DNA of 64,000 nt. Source: Billgrantia bachuensis (GTDB taxonomy: Bacteria; Pseudomonadota; Gammaproteobacteria; Pseudomonadales; Halomonadaceae). Below are positions 39,245 to 50,656 of this stretch, in pieces; positions within the stretch are counted from its first letter, which is position 1, and each line of letters begins with the position of its first letter. A program made the translations under genes and the position numbers. The notes beneath the pieces were generated by a model. It had not been told where the DNA came from. It saw only the letters and a program-made list of their open reading frames with translations, and searched no databases. The DNA lies in NCBI RefSeq assembly GCF_011742165.1, contig NZ_JAAQTO010000053.1, forward strand, positions 1-64,000. The letters are read 5' to 3'.

Positions 39245-41419
39245 CTAGCCGCGCTGGGCGGCCTGGATCGCGGTCAGCGCAATGGTATAAACGATGTCGT
39301 CGACGAGTGCGCCTCGCGAGAGGTCGTTGACCGGCTTGTTGAGTCCCTGCAGCATCGGCCCCACGCTGACCACCCTGGCGCTGCGCTGCACCGCCTTGTA
39401 AGTGGTGTTGCCTGTGTTGAGATCGGGAAACACGAACACCGTGGCGCGCCCGGCCACCGGTGAATCGGGCGCTTTCTGACGGCCGACGCTCTCGATGGCA
39501 GCGGCATCGTACTGCAACGGGCCATCGATCAGCAGATCGGGGGCTTGTTCGCGAGCCAGGCGCGTAGCCTGACGCACCTTGTCGACATCGACACCGCTGC
39601 CCGATTCGCCGGTGGAGTAGCTGATCATCGCCACCCGCGGCTCGATGCCGAAGGCCTGTGCGGAGCGTGCGCTCTGGATGGCGATCTCGGCCAGCGCCTC
39701 GGCATCGGGGTCCGGGTTCACCGCGCAGTCACCGTAGACCACCACCTGTTCCGGCAGCAACATGAAGAAGATCGACGACACCTGGCGATAGCCGGGGGCG
39801 GTCTTGATCAGTTGGAAGGCGGGGCGCACGGTATTGGCGGTGGTATGGATAGCCCCCGAGACCAGGCCGTCGACCTCGTCGAGCTGTAGCATCATGGTGC
39901 CGAGCACCACGTTGTCCTGCAGTTGGTCCTCGGCCGTCAGCTCGTTCACCTTGCCGCGGCGGCGTTCCACCATGGGCGCTACGTAGCGGTGACGAATCCG
40001 CTCGGGATCGAGGATCTCGAGCCCCTCCGGCAGTTCGATGCCGCGATTGTGCGCCACTTCCTCGACCTCTTCGCGGCGGGCCAGCAGTACGCAGTTGGCG
40101 ATGCCACGGCGCTGGCAAATTGCTGCGGCCTCAACGGTGCGAGGCTCGTTGCCTTCCGGCAGGATGATGCGCCGGTTGGCGCGCTGCGCCAGCTTGACCA
40201 GTTCATGACGGAATGCCGACGGCGACAGGCGCGGCGTGAATCCGCGGCTCAGGTGATCCTTTAGCCATTGGAGGTCGATATGACCGGCCACGAAACGGGT
40301 CACTTGTTCGGCGCGTTCCAGATCGTCCATGGGAATGTCGTTGCCCATCCGGCTCAGGTTCTTGGCCGTGGTGAAGCTGTCGGTATCGACCGCCAGTACC
40401 GGCATACCGGTCTTCAGCGCCGGCCGGCACATCTCGATCATGTTGTCGTTGGGCATGAAGCCGTTGGTCAGCAGCACGCCGGCCATGGGCACGCCGTTCA
40501 TGGTGGCCAGCGCCGAGGCGAGGACGATGTCGTCGCGGTCACCGGAGGTCACGATCAGGCTGCCGGGGCGGAACACGTGCAGGGCATTGGCGGCGCTACG
40601 CGCGCACAGGCTGGTGGAGAGCACACGGCGGTTGGCCGCGTCGCCCTCGCTGAGGAAGCGGGCATCGAGCGCCCGTGCCACGTCGACCACCCGCGGTGCG
40701 ATCAGAGCCGGGTTGTAGGGAACCACGCCGATCAGATGGAAGCGGTCGGTGGCGAGCGCCGGCGAATAGCGGCGCAGCTCGGCGAGGAAGGCGTCGTCGA
40801 GCAGGACGTTGCTGGTGCCCGGGGCCAGCGACGGCTCCTCTGCACCGGGCAGGTTCTGCATGCGCATCAGGATGCAGCCCAAGGTACGCGTGGAGCCCAC
40901 CCCACCGAAGGCGCGGGCGTGCATGTCGAGCTGCTCGGCCAGCGCGCCGGGAGCGACGGCATCACCGCTGCCGACCAGGATGATCCGCGCATTCAGCGCA
41001 TGGGCCAACTGGGTGTTGAGCTGGGTAGCGTAGGTGCCATGGGCGGTAGGTACTACACCCTCCACCACGATCAGGTCCGGTGCGCTGCCGTCGTGACTCT
41101 CCACGGCCTGATCGAAGAGTTCGATGACCTGTTCCATCAGCACGTCGAGGCGATCCTGGCGTAGCAGGCGTTCCATGTCGGCCTGAGCGATGGGCGCCGG
41201 CGGGCGCAGCCCGAGCGTGCTGCTCACCAGCGCGGTGGAGCGGTCGGGGCCGGGGCCGTTCAACTCATCCTGGCGGAACGGCTTGAAAAAGCCGGTCTTG
41301 AGGCCGATGGTGTCGAGCGCCTGCATCAAACCCAGGCTGGCCGAGGTCAAGCCCACCCCGACGACGGTCGGCACCATCAGCAGGATCTGGGGTTGCGGTC
41401 GTACGTCGTGCGGCGTCAT
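39245..41419 (-). CDS. pta: Phosphate acetyltransferase
   Basis: A 724-residue long-type Pta with an N-terminal BioD-like P-loop-type region ([21 protein letters not shown]), a central DRTGG domain and the C-terminal catalytic domain ([38 protein letters not shown]). It interconverts acetyl-CoA and acetyl phosphate. Its ATG overlaps the stop of ackA (ATGA), so the two are coupled. Normal length for the proteobacterial form. Confidence 0.96.
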   Translation of the reverse strand: MTPHDVRPQPQILLMVPTVVGVGLTSASLGLMQALDTIGLKTGFFKPFRQDELNGPGPDRSTALVSSTLGLRPPAPIAQADMERLLRQDRLDVLMEQVIELFDQAVESHDGSAPDLIVVEGVVPTAHGTYATQLNTQLAHALNARIILVGSGDAVAPGALAEQLDMHARAFGGVGSTRTLGCILMRMQNLPGAEEPSLAPGTSNVLLDDAFLAELRRYSPALATDRFHLIGVVPYNPALIAPRVVDVARALDARFLSEGDAANRRVLSTSLCARSAANALHVFRPGSLIVTSGDRDDIVLASALATMNGVPMAGVLLTNGFMPNDNMIEMCRPALKTGMPVLAVDTDSFTTAKNLSRMGNDIPMDDLERAEQVTRFVAGHIDLQWLKDHLSRGFTPRLSPSAFRHELVKLAQRANRRIILPEGNEPRTVEAAAICQRRGIANCVLLARREEVEEVAHNRGIELPEGLEILDPERIRHRYVAPMVERRRGKVNELTAEDQLQDNVVLGTMMLQLDEVDGLVSGAIHTTANTVRPAFQLIKTAPGYRQVSSIFFMLLPEQVVVYGDCAVNPDPDAEALAEIAIQSARSAQAFGIEPRVAMISYSTGESGSGVDVDKVRQATRLAREQAPDLLIDGPLQYDAAAIESVGRQKAPDSPVAGRATVFVFPDLNTGNTTYKAVQRSARVVSVGPMLQGLNKPVNDLSRGALVDDIVYTIALTAIQAAQRG

Positions 41420-42606
41420 GTGTCTGTTTCTTCCCTACTTTGAGCCAGGCGTTGGCGGGTTTCGGTAGCGATCTGTCCCTCTTCGTCGGTGGGAATGACC
41501 CATAGCTGGCGACCCCCGGCGTCGATGCGGCCCTCGCGTCCCCGGATCATTTCGCTATTGACGGTTCGGTTGAGCTGCAGGCCGAAATGGGGCAGCAGCC
41601 CGATGACCCGTTCGCGTACCTGGGCGGAGTTCTCGCCGATGCCGCCGGTGAAAATCAGACCATCGAGGCGGGGCAGGGCGCAGGAGAGCGCCGCCAGCGA
41701 CTTGGCGATGCGGTAGCAGAACACCTCGATGGCCAGCGTCGCCCCGGGATGACCCTGTGACTCGGCGGCCTCCAACTCGCGCATGTCGTTGGTCAGTCCT
41801 GACAGCCCCAACAGGCCGCTGTTGCGGTTGAACACCTCGTCGATGCGATCCAGCGACCAGCCCAACTGGCGGGAAAGATGCGCGTGCAGGCCCGGATCGA
41901 CATCGCCGCTGCGTGTGCCCATCACCAGCCCTTCCAGTGGGGTCAGTCCCATGCTGGTGTCGAGGCTTCGGCCTTGCCATACGGCGCAGGTGGAGCAGCC
42001 GTTGCCCAGGTGAGCGGTGAGCCAGGCGCCGCCCTCGAGCTCGCTCAGCGCATCGGCGCGTCGGCTGACGTAGGCGTGGCTGGTGCCGTGGAAACCGTAG
42101 CGGCGAATGGCGTGGTCGCGGTAGAGCGCTTCCGGCAGGGCGTAACGGTAGGCTCGCGGCGGTAGGCTCTGGTGAAAGGCGGTATCGAACACCGCCACCT
42201 GGGGCAGCTCGGGAAACAGCCGACGCGTGGCCGCCAGTCCTTCCAGGTTGGCAGGGTTGTGCAGCGGGGCCAGCGCCGAGGTGCGTTCGATCGCCTCGAC
42301 GACGTCGTCATCGATCAGCGCGGCTTGGGTGAAGCGCTCGCCGCCATGCACGATGCGATGGCCCACGGCGATCGGCCGACGCCCCTCCAGGCGATGGAGG
42401 ATGGCTTCCAATGCACGGGTGTGATCGGCGCCACCGAGAGCCTGCGTGAAGGGTTTGCCGAGGCTGTCGACGCCCTTGAGCCGGGCATCGGCGCTACCCA
42501 AGCGTTCCGCCAGCCCGGCCAGACGCGGCTGGTCCGGTTCGGATGGCACCAAGGCATATTTGATCGACGACGAACCGCAATTGATGACCAGTACCGAGGC
42601 GTTCAT
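41416..42606 (-). CDS. ackA: Acetate kinase
   Basis: A 396-residue ASKHA-fold kinase that makes ATP and acetate from acetyl phosphate. The phosphate loop [12 protein letters not shown] starts at residue 9; further signatures are [33 protein letters not shown] and [12 protein letters not shown]. First gene of the ackA-pta operon. An Anr/Fnr-like box lies upstream at a distance compatible with activation, and low-oxygen induction of ackA-pta is known in Pseudomonas aeruginosa. Confidence 0.96.
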   Translation of the reverse strand: MNASVLVINCGSSSIKYALVPSEPDQPRLAGLAERLGSADARLKGVDSLGKPFTQALGGADHTRALEAILHRLEGRRPIAVGHRIVHGGERFTQAALIDDDVVEAIERTSALAPLHNPANLEGLAATRRLFPELPQVAVFDTAFHQSLPPRAYRYALPEALYRDHAIRRYGFHGTSHAYVSRRADALSELEGGAWLTAHLGNGCSTCAVWQGRSLDTSMGLTPLEGLVMGTRSGDVDPGLHAHLSRQLGWSLDRIDEVFNRNSGLLGLSGLTNDMRELEAAESQGHPGATLAIEVFCYRIAKSLAALSCALPRLDGLIFTGGIGENSAQVRERVIGLLPHFGLQLNRTVNSEMIRGREGRIDAGGRQLWVIPTDEEGQIATETRQRLAQSREETDT

Positions 42607-42685
42607 CGGGGCTCCGCAAGGAAGTGAGTGTAGAGGCAGGATAGACGTAAGACTTTAGTCTATCACTCTGGCATCGCTATCGATC

Positions 42686-42699
42686 CTGTTCCAGGTCAA
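42686..42699. promoter_or_regulatory. Anr/Fnr-like box upstream of ackA
   Basis: CTGTTCCAGGTCAA, seven of ten consensus positions of TTGAT-N4-ATCAA. Read toward ackA, a TAGACT hexamer at 42662-42657 falls where the -10 box of a class II Fnr promoter would be. The same 13-base core is found at 34957. Inferred. Confidence 0.42.
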
Positions 42700-42768
42700 G
42701 CCGATATTTGATTAGCCGTCTATCGAAAATCTTGGCATGCTGAAGCACTCAAACTGTCGGAAGCCGCC

Positions 42769-43695
42769 ATGTCGACCAATACCGCGGCGCTTGGCAGCGC
42801 ATTGCTGCCGCGCCATCTTGCCGTACTGCTGCTGGCCAGCGTCGCTACCCTATTCGCCGGCAACCATGTCGCGGCCCGCTTGGCTTTCGACGAGGGCACC
42901 GGGCTGCTGCTCGCCGTGCTAGTGCGTTCCGCCGTGGCGCTCACCGTGCTGGTGGCACTTTTCCTGTGGCAAGGCAAGCGCTTGTCGCTACCGGCCGGCA
43001 CTGGTCATTGGCAGCTCCTGGCAGGACTGATGGTCGCGATCCAGAGTCTGTGCCTCTACTCGGCGGTGGCGCGCATACCGGTCGTCGTGGCGCTGCTGCT
43101 GATGAACACCTTCCCCATTCAACTGGCGCTGCTCACCTGGGCATTGGGCGGGCCGCGCCCGACGCTACGCGCGGCGTTGATCATGGCCGCGATTCTGGCT
43201 GGCCTGGTGGTCGTGCTGGACGTTCCAGCCTGGCTGGCGAACCCCGAGGCACTCGGTCCGCAATGGCTGCCCGGGGTGGCCTTCGGCCTGGCGGCGGCGG
43301 CGGCCTTTTCCTGCGCGCTATGGATTACCGAGCACCACCTGGGAGAGGTGGGCAGCACGCTGCGTAGCCTGCTGACCATGCTCACCGTCTTCGTGATGAT
43401 GATCGTCGCCGGCGCGCTGCAACTGGTGCCCGGTGGGATGGCGCTACCGGCAAGCCCGTCGGGCTGGGGTGCGCTGGTGGCGCTGGCACTGCTCTACAGC
43501 GTGGCGTTCTCGGTCTTGTTCATCAGCGTTCCGCGGCTGGAGATGGCACGCAATGCGCCGGTCATGAACGTCGAGCCGGTGGCTTCACTGTTGCTTGGGT
43601 ATCTGGTGCTGGGACAAATGCTGTCGGGAATGCAGCTGATCGGCGGAGCGATCGTATTGGGTGGCATCGTCGTGCTCAGCTTGTCGCCGCGTTGA
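42769..43695 (+). CDS. EamA/DMT-superfamily transporter
   Basis: A 308-residue inner-membrane protein with ten predicted helices in two EamA repeats (about 15-145 and 160-305). Landmarks are AGNHVAARLAF in helix 1, LYSAVARIPVVVALLLMNTFPI in the first repeat and the second-repeat ending RLEMARNAPVMNVEPVASLLLGYLVLGQ. Members export amino acids, nucleosides or metabolites; the substrate is not predictable. It is divergent from ackA with 160 bases between. Confidence 0.87.
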   Translation: MSTNTAALGSALLPRHLAVLLLASVATLFAGNHVAARLAFDEGTGLLLAVLVRSAVALTVLVALFLWQGKRLSLPAGTGHWQLLAGLMVAIQSLCLYSAVARIPVVVALLLMNTFPIQLALLTWALGGPRPTLRAALIMAAILAGLVVVLDVPAWLANPEALGPQWLPGVAFGLAAAAAFSCALWITEHHLGEVGSTLRSLLTMLTVFVMMIVAGALQLVPGGMALPASPSGWGALVALALLYSVAFSVLFISVPRLEMARNAPVMNVEPVASLLLGYLVLGQMLSGMQLIGGAIVLGGIVVLSLSPR

Positions 43696-43807
43696 GCCTG
43701 CCTCGGCATCGAGTTTGTCGCGTTTAGATTCGTCTTGCGTACCTCCGGACTCTGTACCAGACTTGAAAGCGAAGTATGGAAACACTGTTTCTTAATGGAG
43801 GTGCGCT

Positions 43808-44311
43808 ATGAAACTGCTCGCCATTTCCACTGCCGTGCTGATGGGCACTGCTCTTGCTTCCTCAGCCCAGGCCCAGCAATATCAGATGCCGATGTACCCC
43901 CAAGCCTATGCTGGCGCCGACGCCATGTTCTGGGAACTCGATCCCGATCAGGGCTCCTCGGCCGATTCCGTGGGCCTGCGTCTCAATGGTGGGATGCAAT
44001 TCAACGACTATTTCGGCGCCGAGGCTCATCTGGGTACCGGCGGCTCCGACGGCGCGACCGAGCTCGATTATCTTGTAGGCGCCTATGCCAAGGGCATTCT
44101 GCCGGTTTCGCAGGAGTTCCGGCTGTATGGCCTGGCGGGCTTCACCGAAGTGGATTTCGACGCCGACAGCGAGAGTGGCTTCTCGTATGGTGCCGGCGGC
44201 GAGTTCGATGTGGCGCCCAACCTGGCGGTGGGGGCCGACTACATGCGCTACCTGGACGAATCGGCTTACACCTTCGATGCGGCAAGCATCGGGATTCGCT
44301 ACCGTTTCTGA
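43808..44311 (+). CDS. Small outer-membrane beta-barrel protein
   Basis: A 167-residue protein with a clear signal peptide (cleavage near SSAQAQ) followed by alternating strands typical of an eight-stranded barrel (OmpW/OmpA-like porin fold, OMP_b-brl), ending in IGIRYRF with the C-terminal Phe needed for BAM recognition. The pattern FRLYGLAGFTEVDF is common in this group. Function is unknown, perhaps structural or a small pore. TGGAGG precedes the ATG. It has its own terminator. Confidence 0.83.
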   Translation: MKLLAISTAVLMGTALASSAQAQQYQMPMYPQAYAGADAMFWELDPDQGSSADSVGLRLNGGMQFNDYFGAEAHLGTGGSDGATELDYLVGAYAKGILPVSQEFRLYGLAGFTEVDFDADSESGFSYGAGGEFDVAPNLAVGADYMRYLDESAYTFDAASIGIRYRF

Positions 44312-44335
44312 GTTGACCCGTCTGCGCGCCCGCCG

Positions 44336-44363
44336 CGCCCCCATGACGTTTGTCATGGGGGCG
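44336..44363 (+). terminator. Stem-loop after the outer-membrane protein gene
   Basis: CGCCCCCATGAC-GTTT-GTCATGGGGGCG, a perfect 12-bp stem, 25 bases after the stop and just before the convergent DUF1887 stop. The following sequence (ACTTCGTTAG) is only weakly T-rich. Confidence 0.7.
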
Positions 44364-44381
44364 ACTTCGTTAGCGGCTCAA

Positions 44382-45629
44382 TCAGTGCCCCGGCCACTCG
44401 CCATGTTCCTTCCAGCTCTCCAGCAGGGCGGGCAGGTGCTTGAGGTCTCCGTTCTCGACGACCTCGACCTGCAAGCCCTGAAGCCGCTGCAGGTCGGTGA
44501 GCCGCTGCCGGGACTTGTCGAACTCGCCGCAGGCCAGCAGTACCCGGGTAGCGGCGAGCCCTGCTGAATGGTTGAGCATGCCGTGCAACCGCTTCAGGCC
44601 CTGCTCGATACAGGCGCTGGAGCCGGGGCGCGTGATGAGGGACTCAATGAACAGCAACCGGTTGCGTTCCACTGCCAGGCAATCGGATACCACGGGTTCG
44701 CCGTTGTGCTGGCCGCTCAGGTCGAGGATATGAGCCTCGCTGCAAACCCGCGCTAGCCCGGCCTCCTGGGCGCTGAGCCAGGCATACTCCGTCAACCAGC
44801 CGCCGCCCAGGTAGTACCCGCCCTCCAAGGAATCGATGGCCACGACGTCGGCTGCATCGCTCGACCAGTGCAGTAGGCCGGCCTCATCCAGCGCCTTCAA
44901 CGCATCGGTAGCTGGGAAGCACGGCGATTCCTTCAACCACTGGCGCTCGGCGCCGGGTCGTAGCCGGGCTTCCGAGGGGGTGACGCTCTCCAGCGCACCT
45001 CCCTCGCCGTGCACCATGTCGTGCAGTTCTCCGAGCAGAACGGCCAGGCGGTCGGCATGATGGGCGAGGTAGCGGGTAAGGTGCTTGCGCTGTTGACAAG
45101 CCTGGCGCCACTCGCCTTTATCGGACAGTGCACGAACTCGCTTGCGGCCATTGGCCAGCAGGTAGCGATCGACGTCCAGTACCGGCTCGATGGCCATGAT
45201 GTCGGGGGCTGAGTCGGGGCTATCGCACGCCAAGCGGTAGAGCGCCCCCGCTCGAATGTCCACATGCAGCCAGTCGGCGGAGCAGCGCTGCATGGCATGC
45301 TGGAACAGCAGGGCAGTAAGCGTGCTGCAGCCGCCCGCGTCCAGGGTGACCGAGAGAGAGGGGTTATCGAACTGCTGGCGATACAGGGATTCGGCTAACG
45401 CATCGGCATATTCTGCGCAGCGGTGGGGCTCGTCGTCCGGAAGGCGAGCGTGTGTCTCGATCTCGGTTCCACGGGGCAGTTCGTGGCGTAGCAGAATCGC
45501 CAGTCGCTCGGCCGCCTGGGGCGGTGATTGGCATGGTATCAGCACGATCCGCTGGGGACGAAGCTGCAGAATCGGTATCAGGCTTACCTCAGGGCGCTCG
45601 GTTACCAGCGCGACGTGCAGGTGTGGCAT
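44382..45629 (-). CDS. DUF1887 family CARF-nuclease-like protein (Card1/Can2-like), degenerate active site
   Basis: A 415-residue protein. The N-terminal half is Rossmann-like, as in CARF sensors (HVALVTERPEVSLIPILQL; LDAGGCSTLTALLF), and the C-terminal half has the DUF1887 landmarks LEGGYYLGGGWLTEYAWL and a PD-(D/E)xK-like core. There the Asp (Asp316 in VVSDCLAV) and Glu (Glu329 in LLFIES) are kept, but the Lys of the E-x-K motif is replaced by Leu331, so nuclease activity may be lost. Card1-type proteins are cyclic-oligoadenylate-activated nucleases in type III CRISPR systems. No cas gene or array is in the window. GGAGGG precedes the ATG; it lies just upstream of the thiC terminator and is otherwise isolated. 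Confidence 0.78.
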   Translation of the reverse strand: MPHLHVALVTERPEVSLIPILQLRPQRIVLIPCQSPPQAAERLAILLRHELPRGTEIETHARLPDDEPHRCAEYADALAESLYRQQFDNPSLSVTLDAGGCSTLTALLFQHAMQRCSADWLHVDIRAGALYRLACDSPDSAPDIMAIEPVLDVDRYLLANGRKRVRALSDKGEWRQACQQRKHLTRYLAHHADRLAVLLGELHDMVHGEGGALESVTPSEARLRPGAERQWLKESPCFPATDALKALDEAGLLHWSSDAADVVAIDSLEGGYYLGGGWLTEYAWLSAQEAGLARVCSEAHILDLSGQHNGEPVVSDCLAVERNRLLFIESLITRPGSSACIEQGLKRLHGMLNHSAGLAATRVLLACGEFDKSRQRLTDLQRLQGLQVEVVENGDLKHLPALLESWKEHGEWPGH

Positions 45630-45709
45630 GGGCTTGCTCCCTCCGCACTTGGTCCTTGCAGATTCCTACAGGCTACATCCGAGCGTTCCGTGCTGTCGCC
45701 TGTGGCGAC

Positions 45710-45739
45710 AAAAAAACACGCCGGCCCTGGGGCCGGCGT
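45710..45739 (-). terminator. Rho-independent terminator of thiC
   Basis: On the minus strand ACGCCGGCC (45739-45731) pairs with GGCCGGCGT (45726-45718) around a four-base loop, followed by G and seven T (complement of 45710-45716). It begins 22 bases after the thiC stop. Confidence 0.9.
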
Positions 45740-45760
45740 CATGGTTGGTAGCGGCCTGGT

Positions 45761-47836
<2,076 letters not shown>

Positions 47837-47876
47837 TGTTTGCCCGCCATGTCGGCGGGTACTGCATGGCAGCGGG

Positions 47877-48545
47877 TCAGATCGCTCGATCCAGTCCCAT
47901 CTGCCAAAAGTCGATCTCGAGTCGCGTAGCATCGCGGAACACCTCGGCGAGCTCGGCAAAGCGCGCCGGAGTGACGTCGGCCAGGCGTGTATCGAGCCAC
48001 TCCAGCTCGGCGCGCATGGCGCCCTGGAATTCGTCGCTCTCGTACATGGCGATCCAGGCGTCATAGGGGTTGATCTTGCCGCGCAGCGTGAAGGACTGCG
48101 CGTTCAGCCAAGTGGCGATCTCGCCATAGCCCACCAGGCAGGGGGCGAGTGCCACGTGCAGGTCGAGCAGATCGCCGCGGTTGCCGGTATCGAGTACGTA
48201 GCGGGTATAGGCCATCGTCGCCCGTGCCTCCGGCAGCTGAGCGAGTTCTGCCTCGCCGATTCCCCATTCGCGGCAGTAGCCCACATGCAGGTCCAGCTCC
48301 ACGTCGAGAATCGCCTTGAGGCCTTCATGGGCCTGGCGCAGGTCGGCGAGGCTGCGGCTCTTGTAGGCGGCCAGCGCGTAGGCGCGGGCAAAGTGGATCA
48401 GGAACAGGTAGTCCTGTTGCAGGTAGTGGCGGAAAGCGCCCTCTGCGAGAGTGCCGTCACCCAGGCCGCGCACGAAGTCATGCTCGATGTAGGCGCGCCA
48501 ATCGTCGTGGCAGGCGTTGGTCAGGTCGGTGAAGCGATAGCCCAT
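47877..48545 (-). CDS. tenA: Thiaminase II / aminopyrimidine aminohydrolase TenA
   Basis: A 222-residue all-helical TenA_C protein that recycles degraded thiamine by hydrolysing aminomethylpyrimidine to hydroxymethylpyrimidine. The active-site Cys is Cys136 in LAPCLVGYGEI; FLIHFARAYALAAYKS and YDAWIAMY are other family blocks, with the catalytic Glu expected near the C-terminus. GGAGG precedes the ATG. It has a TPP riboswitch upstream and is followed by the separate riboswitch of thiC. Confidence 0.92.
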   Translation of the reverse strand: MGYRFTDLTNACHDDWRAYIEHDFVRGLGDGTLAEGAFRHYLQQDYLFLIHFARAYALAAYKSRSLADLRQAHEGLKAILDVELDLHVGYCREWGIGEAELAQLPEARATMAYTRYVLDTGNRGDLLDLHVALAPCLVGYGEIATWLNAQSFTLRGKINPYDAWIAMYESDEFQGAMRAELEWLDTRLADVTPARFAELAEVFRDATRLEIDFWQMGLDRAI

Positions 48546-48640
48546 CTTGCCTCCGGTATCGAATCGGATCCGGAACGCGGGCGGGAGGAAGTCAGAGGTG
48601 GCTGGGGTGAGGCGGCGGTTGCTTGCCGCGACGGGGCCAC

Positions 48641-48763
48641 CGCTTGATCCCTACGCCGGTACGAGCCGGATCAGGTTCTACGGGCCCCGCCGTGACGACT
48701 GCTCATTCCGGCGAGCAATTCGTATGGCGATCTCAGCCGGTTCCACCGGCACCCCGTCAAGCG
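48641..48763 (-). ncRNA. TPP riboswitch (THI element) of tenA
   Basis: Same ordered elements on the minus strand: GACGGGGTGCC, GGCTGAGATC, a longer variable hairpin arm in P3 (48685-48715), the CCTGATCCGGCT element and CCGGCGTAGGGA. The aptamer ends about 95 bases before the tenA ATG; that leader contains CCTCC stretches that could pair with the GGAGG ribosome site, but I did not fold it. It accounts for the gap 48546-48821. Confidence 0.93.
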
Positions 48764-48821
48764 TCTGGGCCAGTCTAGCAGGATGAGGCCGTCTTGCCAG
48801 TCACCGAAGCGAAATGGATCT

Positions 48822-49751
48822 TTAATAAAGCCGGAACGACTTGTGCTTCGGGTGCCCCTGCTGCTGCTCGATCACCTTGCGGTAGCGCTTGTACTCCCAC
48901 TGGTACTGGGCCGGGTCCAGCGCGATGGCGTTCTCCACACAGGCGTTGACGCCGGTGGCCGATTGCGTTTCGTCGGCGGCATAGACTCGCTCGTCGGCGG
49001 CCAGGAAGTGAATGGCGAAGCCGCGGCCGGGGAGGCGCCGGGCCACGCCGGTGACGACTCGGGCATCGGTGCGGGCCACCAGCTTGGGCAGCAGGGTCGC
49101 GGTGTAGGCCAGGCGATGGTAGAAGGGGGCGAACACGCCGCTGCCCCAGTCGGGCTCCTGGTCGGGTAGGATGCCCACCGCCTCGCTGCGCTTGAGTGCC
49201 TTGAGCAGGGCCGCAACGCCGCGCGGGTTGGTCGGCACCAGACTCGCGCCCATGCGCTCGCGTCCCCTGCGGATCACCGTATCGAGTTCGGCGATCTTGG
49301 GGGGCTCGTACATGGCGGTGAAGGGGAAGTGGCTGGAAAGCCAGAAATTGAGTACTTCCCAATTGCCGAAGTGCGGTGCCAGCACGATCACGCCGCGCCC
49401 CTCGGCGCGGGCGTCGTCGAGCAGTTCACGGCCGTGGATCTCGTGGATCGAGGCCTCGACCCGCTGCGGTTCGCCCATCCAGGCGAAACCCAGCTCGAGC
49501 ATGGTGGCGGTGGAGTGGGTCAGGCTCTCCCGCGCTAAGCGACGTCGTGCCGCTGCGCTGCGCTCGGGAAAGACCTCCGCCAGGTTGATCTCGGTGACCT
49601 TGCGCTCGCGCCGGCTGAAGCGATGCACCAGCGGGCCGGTGAGGCGGGCCAGTCGCCAGAGCATGGCGGGGCGGCGGCCGGCCAGGCTGCGCCATAGCGT
49701 GGCAATGGCGCGACCCTGCAGGGTGGCGGTGGATGACTGCGGCTCGCTCAT
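48822..49751 (-). CDS. Lipid A late acyltransferase (LpxL/HtrB family)
   Basis: A 309-residue inner-membrane-associated acyltransferase that adds a secondary acyl chain to lipid A. The H-x4-E catalytic motif is in LAPHFGNWE; GILPDQEPDWGSGVFAPFY is the conserved lysophospholipid acyltransferase block, and RFSRRERKVTEINL is the usual N-terminal LpxL segment. Whether it adds C12 or another chain (LpxL, LpxM or LpxP) cannot be told. It follows the DUF4870 gene by four bases, so both are probably on one mRNA. Confidence 0.9.
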   Translation of the reverse strand: MSEPQSSTATLQGRAIATLWRSLAGRRPAMLWRLARLTGPLVHRFSRRERKVTEINLAEVFPERSAAARRRLARESLTHSTATMLELGFAWMGEPQRVEASIHEIHGRELLDDARAEGRGVIVLAPHFGNWEVLNFWLSSHFPFTAMYEPPKIAELDTVIRRGRERMGASLVPTNPRGVAALLKALKRSEAVGILPDQEPDWGSGVFAPFYHRLAYTATLLPKLVARTDARVVTGVARRLPGRGFAIHFLAADERVYAADETQSATGVNACVENAIALDPAQYQWEYKRYRKVIEQQQGHPKHKSFRLY

Positions 49752-49755
49752 GGGT

Positions 49756-50130
49756 TCAGATCAGCCAGGCGTCCACATTGTCGGGGGCACGCTGCTCCTG
49801 CAGGCGCTTGATGCCCTTGACGCAGCGAATCACCAGCCAGACGATCACCACCAGCCAGGTCAGGAAACCGATCAATACCAGCATCAGTAAGCCGGAAATG
49901 GCAAAGTAGAGCAGCGCGAGCCAGAAGGTGCGGATCAAGTAGCGGTAGTGTTCATCGAACCAGTGGGGTCCCTCGCCGCGATAGACGTAGGCGATTACCA
50001 CGCCGACCAACAGGGTCAGGCCGCCGGTGACGATGCCTGCCAGATACAGGGCATAGACGACGATGGGCAGGGTGGTGTCGGGCTTGCCACCCGAATCGAT
50101 GACGCTGCGGCTCTCGGGGTTATCGTTCAT
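49756..50130 (-). CDS. DUF4870-type small membrane protein
   Basis: A 124-residue protein with a polar N-terminal tail of about 20 residues and three to four hydrophobic segments (LPIVVYALYLAGIVTGG, LLVGVVIAYVYRG, ALLYFAISGLLMLVLIGFLTWL). The HWFDEHYRYLIRTFW segment after helix 2 is common in DUF4870-like proteins. Function is unknown. It is directly followed by the lipid A acyltransferase gene, which may mean only shared transcription. Confidence 0.78.
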   Translation of the reverse strand: MNDNPESRSVIDSGGKPDTTLPIVVYALYLAGIVTGGLTLLVGVVIAYVYRGEGPHWFDEHYRYLIRTFWLALLYFAISGLLMLVLIGFLTWLVVIVWLVIRCVKGIKRLQEQRAPDNVDAWLI

Positions 50131-50197
50131 GAGGCGTCCAGTCGTTCATGGTATGCGTCAATGATACCGGCCATGGGCCACATTGCCAGGGAGGCAG

Positions 50198-50590
50198 CTA
50201 TTCGAGTGCCTCCTTGAGCGGGCGGCTGATCTCCAACAGGCTGCCGTCGGGGTCGCGCAAGTAGAGTGATTCGATGAGGCAGTTGGCCCCCTGACGGGTG
50301 ACCGGGCCGAGCTCCACTTCTACATCGAGTGCCGCCAGGTGGCGCTGGACCTCGTCCAGCGGCAGCAGGCTGCGCAGGCAAAGATCCAGGCTCCCCGGCG
50401 TGGGGGTGGCGGCGCGCGGCTCGATGTCGGTGGCGGTCCAGTGGAGGCGCAGAGCGATGTCGCCGAGTATCAGGTCGACACGCTCTCGATCCCGGTAGCG
50501 TACCTCGAGCCCGAGCACACGAGAGTAGAAGTCCACGGCACGTGAAATGTCGGTCACGGTGATGACCAGATGGTCCAGACCTGACAGCAT
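50198..50590 (-). CDS. VOC-family (glyoxalase/bleomycin resistance) protein
   Basis: A 130-residue single VOC domain built of two babbab repeats. It starts LSGLDHLVITVTDISRAVDFYSRVLGLEV with a metal-ligand His near the N-terminus and has Glu in the last strand (SLLEISRPL); LRHWTATDIEPRA-type loops bind the substrate. Such proteins act as lyases, dioxygenases or sequestering resistance proteins; the reaction cannot be assigned. GAGG lies before the ATG. Divergent from the methyltransferase gene. Confidence 0.83.
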   Translation of the reverse strand: MLSGLDHLVITVTDISRAVDFYSRVLGLEVRYRDRERVDLILGDIALRLHWTATDIEPRAATPTPGSLDLCLRSLLPLDEVQRHLAALDVEVELGPVTRQGANCLIESLYLRDPDGSLLEISRPLKEALE

Positions 50591-50656
50591 CGCCGGCCTC
50601 CTCGTTGTGATGTGTTTAAAGCAATCTCATTTCGCCAGGCCCAAAAGGATACGACG

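Noticed and set aside
34957-42699. The repeated 13-base string seen as an insertion-sequence or dispersed-repeat trace
   Set aside because: The identity ends at once on both sides, and both copies lie in upstream regions at spacing fit for a transcription-factor site, so a shared regulatory box is simpler.
44382-45629. A CRISPR-Cas locus suggested by the DUF1887 protein
   Set aside because: I found no regularly spaced repeats and no cas gene in the flanks or elsewhere in the window.
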